A DNA stretch of 64,000 nucleotides, taken from Synechococcus sp. CS-1332 (GTDB taxonomy: Bacteria > Cyanobacteriota > Cyanobacteriia > PCC-6307 > Cyanobiaceae). Made by a program: the position numbers and the translations under genes. Location of the stretch: contig NZ_JAHLYP010000019.1 in assembly GCF_025127995.1 (NCBI RefSeq), forward strand, positions 1-64,000, read 5' to 3'. Positions 15,008-26,484 of the stretch are shown piece after piece. The notes under the pieces are model-generated. The model saw only the letters and a program-made list of their open reading frames with translations. It did not search any database and was not told the origin of the DNA. How positions within the stretch are numbered: the first letter of the stretch is position 1; every line of letters begins with the position of its first letter.

Positions 15008-16579
15008 TCACAAAGTACCAGGCCCAGCAGACGGAGCAACCAGTTCCACAGAGCGTTGCTCAGACGACGTGGCTGTGATCTGGCTTCGGGGAGCACCGCC
15101 CCAGCGCAACTGGATGCCACCTCCCAGATCCCAGGAGGTCCCACCGCCGTAGAAGCCAGCGCCACCACGCACATAGAAGGTGGTGTTGTCGCGCAAGGTG
15201 TAGGCCAGGCCTCCCTGCAACCCCAGGCCACTGCCCTGGATCAGCGAACCGGCGGGCAGGTTCGTGGCCAGGCCGAAGCCGTCGTTCACCCGGTTGGATG
15301 GCGCATTGCCCAGGAAACCGGCCCCGAGCCAGCTCAGGCGCAGGGAGGGAGTGAGCAGATTGTGGCCGTCCTTCAAGGTTGCCCTCCAGGTGAGGCCAAT
15401 GTCCGCCGTGCCCACCGTGCTGTTGGAGGACGGAACATTCCAGAGGCGGTTGGTGGCCAGATCCGGAACGGTGACTCCACCAAGGGACAGGCTTGTCAGG
15501 GTCAACAGGGAGCTGGGCTCGAGGATCTGACTCTCCGACAAACTGATCCTGCCGCCAAAACGGGTGGACAGGTTGAAGGCGCTGCCTCCCACCGAAGGAG
15601 TGCTGCTGCGGTTCCCGAAGGCGTTACTGCTGCTGATGGCGAAGGGCTGATCCGCCTGCAGTCCATCGCCGCCGGCCGCCAGGCCGACGAACCAGCTGGG
15701 CTTGGCCACCTGCACCAGAAGCCCTCCACCCCCCAGCTGCGTACGGGCGGAACGGCCGCTGAACTGGGTGCCACCGGTGGCCGCAAAGGAGCCAGCATCG
15801 GCCGAGAAGCTGCCGAATCGTCCAAAGGCGCCGATCACCAGATCGCCGACGGCGTAATTCAGCAGCAGGCCCGTCTGGGCACCACTGAAGGAGGAGGGTC
15901 CTCCCGAAGCCCCCTGGATCAACGGGCCACCGAAGCCGCCTCCGAACAGGCGCAGCCGCCAGCCATCCCGTTCACTGACGTAGCCGCCCGACTTGAGGCT
16001 GAAACGAACATCCGAATCTGATCCACCGTCCGGCAATGGCTCGGCCAGGGTGGACGTGCTTCGCACCTTTTGGGGAAGGAGCTCCAGGAGTTCCCGGCTG
16101 AAGCTCTGCCAGCCGAGGCCCGCCCCCAGCGGAACCACCCGAGCATCAAGCCGATCGACATCGACCAGCAGCGGGCGGGCCGGGGCCACGGCGGCCGGGG
16201 TGGGGTCCGGCGTGGTGACAGGCGGTGTGACAGACGGTGTGACCGGGGGTGTGACCGGGGGTGGCAGGCAGAACTCAGCCTCGGTTCCGTCGGGGCACAG
16301 AATCGCGTGGGCCTCCCCGGCCCCAAGCATGGCGCCGACAACGACGGGGACAAGCAGAGCGAATCGAAGACCTGGACTCCGTTGGTGACGGCGGGCTGCC
16401 GAGCCGGCGCCAGTGGGTGCCGATAGCTCTGAACTACTGAGCCAGGTGCTCCCTGAAACGGAGGCAAGACGCGCTGGAATCGCAGGATGGTTGACAGTTT
16501 CAACCGCCGATGAAGAGGCCAACGAGGCTGGACGCAAGGGCGATTCAGCAGACGGTTCCGGAAAGCAACCAGACAGCAT
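15008..16579 (-). CDS. Putative outer-membrane beta-barrel (autotransporter-like) protein
   Basis: 523 residues as drawn. Residues about 71-92 (LRFALLVPVVVGAMLGAGEAHA) are a good Sec signal peptide, so the true start is probably closer to this segment than the ATG at 16579; I keep the longest frame. After it comes a short Cys loop (ILCPDGTEAEFCLPP), a Pro/Thr/Val repeat linker, and from about residue 190 a Gly/Ser-rich region of alternating strands (WRLRLFGGGFGG; TRFGGRISLSES; YVRGGAGFYGGG) that should form a barrel. The end is not aromatic, so a classic Omp C-terminal signature is missing. It is transcribed divergently from the giant surface protein, which suggests a joint surface function (inference). 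Confidence 0.65.
   Translation of the reverse strand: MLSGCFPEPSAESPLRPASLASSSAVETVNHPAIPARLASVSGSTWLSSSELSAPTGAGSAARRHQRSPGLRFALLVPVVVGAMLGAGEAHAILCPDGTEAEFCLPPPVTPPVTPSVTPPVTTPDPTPAAVAPARPLLVDVDRLDARVVPLGAGLGWQSFSRELLELLPQKVRSTSTLAEPLPDGGSDSDVRFSLKSGGYVSERDGWRLRLFGGGFGGPLIQGASGGPSSFSGAQTGLLLNYAVGDLVIGAFGRFGSFSADAGSFAATGGTQFSGRSARTQLGGGGLLVQVAKPSWFVGLAAGGDGLQADQPFAISSSNAFGNRSSTPSVGGSAFNLSTRFGGRISLSESQILEPSSLLTLTSLSLGGVTVPDLATNRLWNVPSSNSTVGTADIGLTWRATLKDGHNLLTPSLRLSWLGAGFLGNAPSNRVNDGFGLATNLPAGSLIQGSGLGLQGGLAYTLRDNTTFYVRGGAGFYGGGTSWDLGGGIQLRWGGAPRSQITATSSEQRSVELVAPSAGPGTL
16213..16263 (-). repeat. 12-base tandem repeat coding for P-V-T-P linker
   Basis: About four copies of a 12-base unit (plus-strand form GTGTGACCGGGG and variants) lie in the barrel gene. 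They encode the PPVTPPVTPSVTPPVTTPD-type linker between signal peptide and barrel. The last two copies are identical, so slippage or recent expansion is likely. Confidence 0.75.
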
Positions 16580-16798
16580 TCAGAACAGATAAGGGGTTGG
16601 GAATTTATAGCGAGGTTGAGACGCAAAAGACCGGACAGCGGTGGGTTGCTTAGTAGCCTCTAACATTTCTCTAAGGATTCTCCAAGATCGTAGGCCGGAT
16701 CGGGCTGGCCTCTGATGTGATACGAGCAGGCCGAGTCGCGTGTTGTTCCCCGTACCGCAAAAGGGCCATTGGGCAAGATCGAGCAACCTTCATGAAGT

Positions 16799-19700
16799 GT
16801 GCTTAACATTCACGACATCCTCAGGATCGATGAGCTGATGGCTCACATGGAACAACAGGAGGACCTGCAGGGGCCAGATTCGTTGATTAGACATCAACAT
16901 TTTTACATCCAGAGAAGTTTTGATCCACCCCTGACCCGCTTTGTCAAGAGCCTGTGGGACTCTGCTGTTGCTCGGGTGAATGAGCAACTCACTATCCTGC
17001 CGTTTCGGGATGATTATGGAAGCCTGCTGAACGAGACTTTCGGTTCCGCAGGCACCGACCCGGCCCGTTTCGAAGGCCGCGCCCTTGAACTCAATCAGCT
17101 GCTGCGGGGGCCTGGCCTCGGCTTGGTGATCGAACTGCGCAGTGGCACGGAACTCGCAGGGGCCCAGGGCGCCTACATCGCCCTAGACCCGGAAGGGCGC
17201 GAGCGGATCTCCATCAATGCCAACTGGTTGTCTCTGGCCACCACGAGCGAGGCCATTCGCCGCGTCCTTCTGGAGGAAGTCGGCCATGCCATCGACCACT
17301 GGCTGAATGGCCCCCTTGACTCCCGAGGGGATGAAGGCGCCTTGTTCGCCGCTCTTGTCAGTGGCACCCACCTGAGCCCAGAGCAGCGCACAGCGATCGC
17401 CTCAGAAGACGATCGCCGCCAACTGCTGATCAACGGTCAGCCGGTGGCAGCGGAGCTGTCCAGCGCCCCGGTGCTGAGCGACAGCTTCGTGGCCACCCGC
17501 ATCACCGCTGAAGACACGCCCCTGACCATCACCGGATTCAGTGTGGCCGACGGCGACAACGGTGTGCCGGCACCGATCACGCTGCGGCTGCGGATCACCA
17601 CCACGGGGGGCACGGCCACGCTGGCCAGCGCCGCCCTCGTCACCAGCGGCAGCAACGGCAGCGCCGACCTCACCCTGGAAGGCAGCCCGGCCGCCATCAA
17701 TGCGGCGATCGCCAGCCTCCTGTTCACACCGGCGGCCAACGCCAACAGCGTCAACACGCCGGTGGCTCCCAGACTCACCCTGACGGCCACGGATCTCACC
17801 AACGGCGACGGCCCCATCAGCCTCAGCACGGGTCCGATCCAGGTCACCCCGGTCAACGACGCGCCGGTGCTGGCCGTTCCCGCTAACACCGTCATCGCCA
17901 GCGGCACCTTCATCAACATCAGCAGCGGCTTCGCCATCCAGGACACGAGGGACACCAGCCAGGGAGCCGCGGATGACATTCGGGTGACCCTGAGCGCCAC
18001 CGACGCCGGCAGCCCCTACGGCACCCTGCTGATCCAGAACGCCAACGGCGCCACCCTGACCACCAACGGCACGGCCAGCGTGCAGGTGCGGGGCACCCGT
18101 GCCCAGGTGCAGGCGGCCCTCAACACCCTGCGCTACACCCCGGCCAATCCCAACCTGGATCGGGTGGTGACGATCACCGCCACCGCCTTCGACTTCGACA
18201 ACGGGGCCGAAAGCGTGGGGGTTGGCGGAAACAACACGGCCACGGCGTCCTTCACCATCAACGTGTCCGCCAGCAACGAGGCCCCGGTGCTGACGGTGCC
18301 GGCGGCCCGCACCGTGATCGAGGACAGCAGTGCCAACAGCTTCACCGGCGCCAACCTGATCAGCTTCAGCGACGCCGACGACTTCGGGGCCCTCGAGCGG
18401 CTCACCCTGAGCGTCAACCGCGGCAGCATCAACCTGGTCACCCGCACGGGACTGACCAGGACAGCGGGCAACTACGGCACCGGTTCGGTGACGGTGACCG
18501 GCACCAAGGCCAATCTCAACGCGGCCCTGGCCTCGCTCACCTACACCCCCACGGCCAACTATCACGGCAGCGCCACGCTCACCGTGACCATCAATGATCT
18601 GGGCAGCACCGGCAGCGGCGGCGCCCGGCAGGACAGCAAAACCGTGGCCCTGACGGTGACGCCGCTCAACGACCAGCCCGTCGCCACCACCAACGTCGTC
18701 CTCCCCGCCATCTCGGAAGACGTCGCCGCCGCCGCCATCGCCGGCACCACCCTGAGCTCCCTCGCCTTCGGCTTCGCCGACGCCACCGACAACCAGACCG
18801 CCAACGGCGGCGGCAACACGGCCACCCCCTTCTCCTTCCTCGCCGTCGTCGGCTCGACGAGCTACACCGCCGCCCAGGGCGTCTGGCAGATCTCCACCTC
18901 CGCCGCCCCCAACCCCGGCATCCCCGGCGACTGGATCAACCTCCCCACCACCGGCCTTTCCACCGCCGCCGCCCTGGTCTTCAGCGCCACCAGCCGGGTC
19001 CGGTTCCTCCCCGCCGCCAACTTCCACGGCACCCCCGGCAGCCTCCTGGTGCGTTTCGCCGATGCCAGCGCCCCTCTCGCCACCAGCGCCTCAGCCGCCA
19101 GCACCTTCAACCTCGCCACTAGCGGCGGCACCACCGCCACCGGTGCGTGGAGTGCTGTCAATCGCTCCATCGCCACCACCGTCACCAACGTCAACGACCG
19201 GCCCACCGCCACCGCCGCCAGCCTCGCCGCCACCACAGAGGACAACCCCAACCCACCGGGTGCACGCATCTCCAGCCTCGGCTTCGGCTTCAGGGATGCG
19301 GCCGACGATCAGCGCGCCGTCACCGGCGGCGCCAATGCCGCCACCGCCTTCGGGGGCATCGCCATCACCGGCAATGCCGCCACCGCCACCCAGGGCGTCT
19401 GGCAGTACAACCTCAACGCCGGCGCCAGCTGGGTCACCATCGCCGTCCCCACCGACAGCGCCGCCCTGCTGCTGCCCACCTCAGCCTCACTCCGTTTCCT
19501 CCCCAACAGCCCCAACTTCAACGGCACCCCGGGCGGCCTCACCCTCCGTGTCGCCGACACCCCCCTGGCCTTCAGCGCCGCCACCAACCTCACCCCCCTG
19601 CTCGGTCCCACCGGCCGCTACTCCGACCCCACGTCCCTGGCCACCACCGTCACGCCTGTCAACGACGTGCCGGCCTTCATCAAGGGAGCGGATCAGGCCT

Positions 19701-22036
19701 TGCTGGAGGACGCCGGTGTCCAGGCTGTGGCCGGCTGGGCCACGGGCCTGAGCCGTGGGGGCGGCGCCGACGAGGCCGGCCAGACCCTCAGCTTCCTTGT
19801 CACCAACAACAACAACGCCCTCTTCAGCTTCCAGCCCGGCATCGACGCCAACGGGCGTCTCACTTACACCCCGGCGGCCAATGCCAGCGGCACGGCCACA
19901 GTTTCCGTGCGCATTCGCGACAGCGGCGGCACCGCCAATGGCGGCGTCGACACCAGCACCATCCAGACGTTCCAGATCACCGTCACTCCGGTCAACGACG
20001 ATTTCGTCGACGCCAACGAGACCCGCTCAATCGCCGAGGACAGCGGCACCACCACGGGCAGCCTCCTGAGCGGCACCTCCAGCCCCGATGGCCCGGTCTC
20101 GATCGCTTCGTTCTTCATCGCCGGCCTGAGCGGTCCCTTCTCCCTCGGCAGCGCCACCAGCATCCCCGGTGTCGGCAGCCTCACCATCGCCGCCAACGGC
20201 TCCTATTCCTTCTCCCCGGCCGCCAACTACAACGGCCCGGTTCCGCTTGTCACCTACGTCGTCACCGACGGCTCCGGTCCCAACGACACTTCCACCCTCG
20301 CCATCACTGTCACTCCGGTCAACGACGACTTCAGCGACGCCAACGAAACCCTCTCCATCGCCGAGGACAGCGGCACCACCACGGGCAGCCTCCTGAGCGG
20401 CACCGCCAGTCCCGATGGGCCCGTCTCGATCGCTTCGTTCTCCATCGCCGGCCTGAGCGGGCCCTTCTCCCTGGGCAGCGCCACCAGCATCCCCGGGGCC
20501 GGCAGCCTCACCATCGCCGCCAACGGCTCCTATTCCTTCTCCCCAGCTGCCAACTACAACGGCACGGTTCCCCTGATCTCCTACGTCGTCACCGACGGCT
20601 CAGGTCCCAACGACTCCTCCACCCTCGCCATCACCGTCACGCCGGTCAACGATCCCCCCGTGGCCAGCGACGACTTCCTCGGCAGCCTCACCCGCCCACC
20701 CGGGGGCTCCACCGTGACGGTCAGGGTCACCGACAACGACAGCGATCTCGACGGACCACTGATCCCGAACGCGATCACCATCGTCGGCACCGCCTCAGCC
20801 GGCCAGCCGCTGGTGGTGCCCGGTCAGGGCACCTGGAGCGTCAACCAGGCCACCCAGGAGATCAGCTTCACCCCCATCAACGGCTTCTTCGGGGATCCCA
20901 CACCCATCCAGTACACGGTCACGGATCAGCAGGGAGCCATCAGTAACCCCGCCACGGTGACCGTCGATTACGACAACCTGGCGATCACGCCCAACCCAAC
21001 CAGGCCGGAACCACGGCACGTTGACTTCTACCTGCTGCTCGACAGCTCCACCTCGATGAAGGGCAGCGACCCCAGTGGTGTGTCCAGGATTGAGGCCCAG
21101 AACCGGCTGGCCTTCGAAACCCTCAAGTCGGCCCTGGCCGCCGCCGGCTACGGCTACACCCTCAAGGGCAACACCACCTTCCAGCCCTTCCTCGACGACA
21201 CCCATCTGACGAGCAGCCAGACCCTCGCCACCGACATCCTCAACTACGAACTGGTGGACGATCCCACCGACGGCAGCAGCACCAATGCCAAGTCGCTCAC
21301 GATCCACACCATCGATTTCGGCTATCTCGTCACCCACAGCGAAACCACCTTCACCGGCAGCAATCCCAACTTCGGCGAACGGCTGGCCCGGGATGTGCTC
21401 CTCACCCAGACCCCCGATCTCACCTACGGAGCCACCACCAGCCCCGACTGGATCGCCCGCGGTCTGCCGGCACCCAATTCCCTCGATGCCTACACCGCCC
21501 CCGGCACCAACGGCAACCGCTACAGCGGCACCGAGATGCTCGGGGCCCTAGTGGCCCTCGACCGGCTGCTCGTGAAAGAGCTGCCCAACGTCGCCCTCGA
21601 CACGATCGTGTCGGTGGCGATGATCACCGATGGCCGGCCCGAACGGCGCCCCTGGTGGGACAACCGCCCCGACCTCGGCCAGGGCTGGACCGGCACCAAC
21701 GTCGCCCTGCCCACCAGTTCCTGGCTCGACGGTGATCCGATCCTCAGCTCAGGGCTTCGCTACACCAGCAGCGGCACCCCGATCCGGGTGCCCACGGCCG
21801 CCGGCGTCGACATCTGGGCCCAGGCCCAGACCTCCCTCAACAACACCCTCGACACCGTGGCCGCCAGGGCCGGCGCCAGCAACGTGAACGTGCTGGCGAT
21901 CGGCATGGGCGATGGGGGGATCTCCAACTGGAATGCCATCTACACCGACCTGTTCACCAACCAGACCTTCGATGCCAGCCGCAGCTGGAACTACCAGTTC
22001 TCCACCTCCGGTCAGCTGCCGCAGCTGTCGGGGTGA
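16799..22036 (+). CDS. Giant surface or secreted repeat protein with cadherin-like repeats and C-terminal vWA domain
   Basis: 1745 residues, GTG start at 16799. No N-terminal signal peptide, as is normal for type I-secreted proteins. Around residue 159 is VLLEEVGHAIDHWLNG, a segment with an E-x2-H arrangement found at the front of many cyanobacterial giant proteins. Residues about 220-1390 are tandem Ig/cadherin-like domains of about 100 residues, each ending in a VTPVNDxP-type motif (TITVTPVNDAP, LTVTPLNDQP, ITVTPVNDDF). From about 1405 a von Willebrand A domain starts with FYLLLDSSTSMKGS (MIDAS DxSxS) and contains MITDGRPER. Calcium binding and adhesion are inferred from the fold. Composition is rich in Asn, Thr, Ala and Gly and poor in Cys and Lys. 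The product is probably exported to the surface or medium. Confidence 0.85.
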   Translation: MLNIHDILRIDELMAHMEQQEDLQGPDSLIRHQHFYIQRSFDPPLTRFVKSLWDSAVARVNEQLTILPFRDDYGSLLNETFGSAGTDPARFEGRALELNQLLRGPGLGLVIELRSGTELAGAQGAYIALDPEGRERISINANWLSLATTSEAIRRVLLEEVGHAIDHWLNGPLDSRGDEGALFAALVSGTHLSPEQRTAIASEDDRRQLLINGQPVAAELSSAPVLSDSFVATRITAEDTPLTITGFSVADGDNGVPAPITLRLRITTTGGTATLASAALVTSGSNGSADLTLEGSPAAINAAIASLLFTPAANANSVNTPVAPRLTLTATDLTNGDGPISLSTGPIQVTPVNDAPVLAVPANTVIASGTFINISSGFAIQDTRDTSQGAADDIRVTLSATDAGSPYGTLLIQNANGATLTTNGTASVQVRGTRAQVQAALNTLRYTPANPNLDRVVTITATAFDFDNGAESVGVGGNNTATASFTINVSASNEAPVLTVPAARTVIEDSSANSFTGANLISFSDADDFGALERLTLSVNRGSINLVTRTGLTRTAGNYGTGSVTVTGTKANLNAALASLTYTPTANYHGSATLTVTINDLGSTGSGGARQDSKTVALTVTPLNDQPVATTNVVLPAISEDVAAAAIAGTTLSSLAFGFADATDNQTANGGGNTATPFSFLAVVGSTSYTAAQGVWQISTSAAPNPGIPGDWINLPTTGLSTAAALVFSATSRVRFLPAANFHGTPGSLLVRFADASAPLATSASAASTFNLATSGGTTATGAWSAVNRSIATTVTNVNDRPTATAASLAATTEDNPNPPGARISSLGFGFRDAADDQRAVTGGANAATAFGGIAITGNAATATQGVWQYNLNAGASWVTIAVPTDSAALLLPTSASLRFLPNSPNFNGTPGGLTLRVADTPLAFSAATNLTPLLGPTGRYSDPTSLATTVTPVNDVPAFIKGADQALLEDAGVQAVAGWATGLSRGGGADEAGQTLSFLVTNNNNALFSFQPGIDANGRLTYTPAANASGTATVSVRIRDSGGTANGGVDTSTIQTFQITVTPVNDDFVDANETRSIAEDSGTTTGSLLSGTSSPDGPVSIASFFIAGLSGPFSLGSATSIPGVGSLTIAANGSYSFSPAANYNGPVPLVTYVVTDGSGPNDTSTLAITVTPVNDDFSDANETLSIAEDSGTTTGSLLSGTASPDGPVSIASFSIAGLSGPFSLGSATSIPGAGSLTIAANGSYSFSPAANYNGTVPLISYVVTDGSGPNDSSTLAITVTPVNDPPVASDDFLGSLTRPPGGSTVTVRVTDNDSDLDGPLIPNAITIVGTASAGQPLVVPGQGTWSVNQATQEISFTPINGFFGDPTPIQYTVTDQQGAISNPATVTVDYDNLAITPNPTRPEPRHVDFYLLLDSSTSMKGSDPSGVSRIEAQNRLAFETLKSALAAAGYGYTLKGNTTFQPFLDDTHLTSSQTLATDILNYELVDDPTDGSSTNAKSLTIHTIDFGYLVTHSETTFTGSNPNFGERLARDVLLTQTPDLTYGATTSPDWIARGLPAPNSLDAYTAPGTNGNRYSGTEMLGALVALDRLLVKELPNVALDTIVSVAMITDGRPERRPWWDNRPDLGQGWTGTNVALPTSSWLDGDPILSSGLRYTSSGTPIRVPTAAGVDIWAQAQTSLNNTLDTVAARAGASNVNVLAIGMGDGGISNWNAIYTDLFTNQTFDASRSWNYQFSTSGQLPQLSG
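19982..20635 (+). repeat. Two near-identical 327-base tandem repeats
   Basis: Two successive units of 327 bases (19982-20308 and 20309-20635), each 109 codons, encode nearly the same cadherin-like domain (AEDSGTTTGSLLSGT; IAGLSGPFSLGSATSIPG; LTIAANGSYSFSPAANYNG). Only about ten residues differ between the copies, far fewer than between other domains of the protein. This points to a recent in-frame duplication. Confidence 0.9.
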
Positions 22037-22096
22037 TTCGCCATTGCGCGGATCCTCCTTATCGCGGCAGGCTGGACGAACAGTTCCCCGACGGCC

Positions 22097-22615
22097 ATGA
22101 CCCGCGAGCACGACCCCTTCCGCATCCCCCGCGCCGGCTGGGAGGCCGCGCCCCTGGCCGGTCTGGCCTCGGTGGATCTGAACCACAACGGTGGTGCCGT
22201 GAGTGGTGGTGAGTTCTTTTCGGAATCCACCGTTGGAGGGGTGGTGCTGTACGCCACCTACCAGGCGCTGCTCACCGCCTTGCGCACCGAGGCCCTGCGC
22301 AAACGCGGCGAGATCGACCGCATCACCCAGGTAAGGCTGGTGCTGGGCACGAGCCTGGAATCCGCTAAAACCGGTGTCGCCGTGGGTGCCGTGCTTTCCG
22401 TGGTGTTGCTGGTCTTCCCATGGCTGGCGGCACCGATGGCGGTGATGGGGGTGCTGGGCAGCGCCAAGGCCTCCCTCGATCTGTTCCATGCCTTCTGGGA
22501 TGGCCTCGATGCAGATCAGAAGCTCCAAGTCACCGTGGCCGCCCACGAAGCCGGCGTGAATCTGCGTCGTTTCTTCAGCAATACGTCCGATGGTGCGGGC
22601 ACCGTCGCCGTTTGA
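22097..22615 (+). CDS. Unrecognised 172-residue protein with central membrane hairpin
   Basis: No family recognised. The N-terminal half is soluble (DPFRIPRAGWEAAPLAGLAS; DLNHNGGAVSGGEFFSESTV). At about residues 95-122 a hydrophobic stretch (VAVGAVLSVVLLVFPWLAAPMAVMGVLGS) could form two short membrane helices or a hairpin, followed by an amphipathic tail. It begins 60 bases after the giant surface protein and may be co-transcribed with it. It ends six bases from the convergent secreted-protein gene at 22621. Function unknown. Confidence 0.72.
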   Translation: MTREHDPFRIPRAGWEAAPLAGLASVDLNHNGGAVSGGEFFSESTVGGVVLYATYQALLTALRTEALRKRGEIDRITQVRLVLGTSLESAKTGVAVGAVLSVVLLVFPWLAAPMAVMGVLGSAKASLDLFHAFWDGLDADQKLQVTVAAHEAGVNLRRFFSNTSDGAGTVAV

Positions 22616-22620
22616 CGACC

Positions 22621-23694
22621 TCACTGGCCGCCGAACAACTGCTGCAGCAATCCTCCAAGGGCCTGCCCAAGACCCTCGGTATCGCTTCCCTGCAAGACCT
22701 GTCCATAGGCATCGACCGGCTGCAGGGCCTGATTCAGCTGGGCCGTGGTGGCCTGGGTGGAGCTTCTGAAGCCCAGGTTGAACACATTGCTCCAGCCCAG
22801 CTGAATGTCGGTGCGGTACTGCTCAGCATTGACCTTGGATTGAACGGCGGCCGTGGTGCCGTTGGGCATCTGGATGCTCCATGGGTTGTTGCCCTGGGCC
22901 GTAAACCGGATGGTGCGCAACTGGTTTGAAATCGGCAGCCTGTCGAACGTGAAGGCCAACGTCTTGGAGCCGTTGACGTTGTTCTGCACGATCTCGTAGC
23001 GGCAGGCACCGTTGTAGATCGAGACCCCCGCATTGGTCCAGGCGCAGGTCCCGCTCTGGCGCGTGCGGGTGAATGGCGGCCCGAGGGAGGTGGTGGGCTG
23101 CTGGCCGGGGTTCATGCCGCTGCCCTGACCCCAGGTGGATCCGGAGCCCCCGATCACGGTTCCCTGGCCGCCCTGGTTGCCGCCCCCGGCATTGGAGCCG
23201 AACAGCCAGGGATTCAGCCGTGGGTCGTAGGAGGTGCGCTGGCTGTTCGTCCAGCAACCGCGCAGATTGAAGTTGCAATAGCGGCCATTGGCGAAGGTGA
23301 CATCGACGATCGGATTGTTGACCAGGTTGCTTTCCAGATTGCGGCGCGCACGTCGACCAAACTCTTGCTCGGTTTCGGCCACGGCGGCGCCATTGGCGTT
23401 GAAGCAGACGCTCACGGAGCCGTCACAGATCACCCCCTGGATAGGGAACGTAAGGGATCTGCCGCTCGGTCGGCCGTAGCCCGGAGCCGTGGTTCCCCCA
23501 CCGCCACCCCAGGGAGAATTCCGAGGCTGGGACGGCTGTGTGGGAGACCCCCAGGGATTGCTCTGGGCGAGCGCATCAGGGGATGACGCGAGGACGGGCA
23601 GGGCGACAAACAGAACAGACGAATGCTTGAAAGCCCCGGCGAGAGGGCGAGAAAGAGTGTGCTTGAACAATCCACTGAAGAGACTTTTCATCAT
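22621..23694 (-). CDS. Secreted protein of unknown family
   Basis: 357 residues from the ATG at 23694 (MMKSLFSGLFKHTLSRPLAG). The N-terminus has a positively charged stretch and the hydrophobic segment SSVLFVALPVLASSPDALAQ, a signal peptide with a cleavage site after ALAQ. The mature part begins with a Pro/Trp/Gly/Ser linker, followed by a folded region with paired cysteines (VICDGSVSVCFN; RYCNFNLRGCW; SGTCAWTNAG; GACRYEI), suggesting disulfides. A second Gly/Gln/Asn-rich linker lies in the middle and the end is LGQALGGLLQQLFGGQ. No family name offered. The upstream in-frame extension to 23733 is less likely because the signal peptide fits the inner start. Confidence 0.72.
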   Translation of the reverse strand: MMKSLFSGLFKHTLSRPLAGAFKHSSVLFVALPVLASSPDALAQSNPWGSPTQPSQPRNSPWGGGGGTTAPGYGRPSGRSLTFPIQGVICDGSVSVCFNANGAAVAETEQEFGRRARRNLESNLVNNPIVDVTFANGRYCNFNLRGCWTNSQRTSYDPRLNPWLFGSNAGGGNQGGQGTVIGGSGSTWGQGSGMNPGQQPTTSLGPPFTRTRQSGTCAWTNAGVSIYNGACRYEIVQNNVNGSKTLAFTFDRLPISNQLRTIRFTAQGNNPWSIQMPNGTTAAVQSKVNAEQYRTDIQLGWSNVFNLGFRSSTQATTAQLNQALQPVDAYGQVLQGSDTEGLGQALGGLLQQLFGGQ

Positions 23695-23844
23695 GCTTTG
23701 ATCACTATAATTCAGCATAACAGAGTAGGCCATTTACCCTTCAGTTCCCTTGCAATCTGCTGCATCAAAGCAGAAGAAATCTCAACCGATTGGATCAGCA
23801 GTCAAGGTGGCTATCCCCTGGCCTGGGCGGCCTGGCTGCCCCTC

Positions 23845-24284
23845 TCACTCCGCCTCAAGGCTGCCGCGCACCATGTTCATGCCGCAATGGAACGGGTAGG
23901 GGCCCGGCCGGCTCGGCAGCAGCTCGATGCTGGTGGTAGCCCCCAGGGGGAGGTCGAGGGTGCGCTGGAAGTCCGGAAAGATCACCTGGGCCACGCAGCC
24001 ACTCGGATCGGTGCGGTGAAACCGGAGGATCACGGGCCGGCCGACCTTCACCCTGATCTGGGATGGGGAATAACCGCCATCCACGGCGATCGTGATCTCC
24101 TGCACCCCCTGTTCCCCTTCGCTGGCCTCCACGCCAGCACCATGGCGGCCCAGGAACCACCAGAGCTCCGCAACGACCAGGGCCAGCCCCACCACCACCA
24201 CCAACACCTGCAGGGCCAGGGGTTGGGGGATCGTTCGCCAGAGGGGCGTCGCCATCAGAAGAGGCGTTAAGGCCAAGTGGAGTG

Positions 24285-24288
<4 letters not shown>
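23845..24288 (-). CDS. Membrane-anchored cupredoxin-like protein
   Basis: 147 residues from the ATG at 24288. One membrane helix (PLALQVLVVVVGLALVVAEL) is followed by a cupredoxin domain: EITIAVDGGYSPSQIRVKVG, PVILRFHRTDPSGCVAQVIF, and the copper-site end YPFHCGMNMVRGSL with Cys, Met and His ligands near it. The ATG overlaps the TGA of the copper ATPase gene (ATGA), so the two are translationally coupled. A likely role is to receive or present copper at the membrane beside the pump; this is inferred from context. The domain resembles those of the EfeO/plastocyanin-like group rather than true plastocyanin. Confidence 0.85.
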
Positions 24289-26387
<2,099 letters not shown>

Positions 26388-26420
26388 CAGGGGCTGACCA
26401 GCTCCGAAGCCAGGACATTC

Positions 26421-26452
26421 ACCCTATGGGCTCCTCTCGGCTGGAGAGTCAA
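26421..26452 (-). promoter_or_regulatory. MerR-type copper promoter of copA
   Basis: Reading the minus strand, CTTGACTCTCCAG is followed by CCGAGAGGAGCCCATAGGGT. The -35 is TTGACT (26447-26452) and the -10 TAGGGT (26421-26426), giving a 20-base spacer, longer than the normal 17 and typical of MerR-regulated promoters. The dyad CTCCA ... GGAG sits inside the spacer. The match to the promoter at 40677-40708 covers the -35, the left arm and most of the spacer. Confidence 0.7.
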
Positions 26453-26484
26453 GCCCAGGGTGGCCATCCAGCCTGGTCGCCGCT

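Noticed and set aside
17402-19027. Long open frame on the minus strand inside the giant protein gene
   Set aside because: It is the mirror of the plus-strand repeat gene; the product is Gly/Val/Asp-biased with no domain, as expected in high-GC antisense frames.
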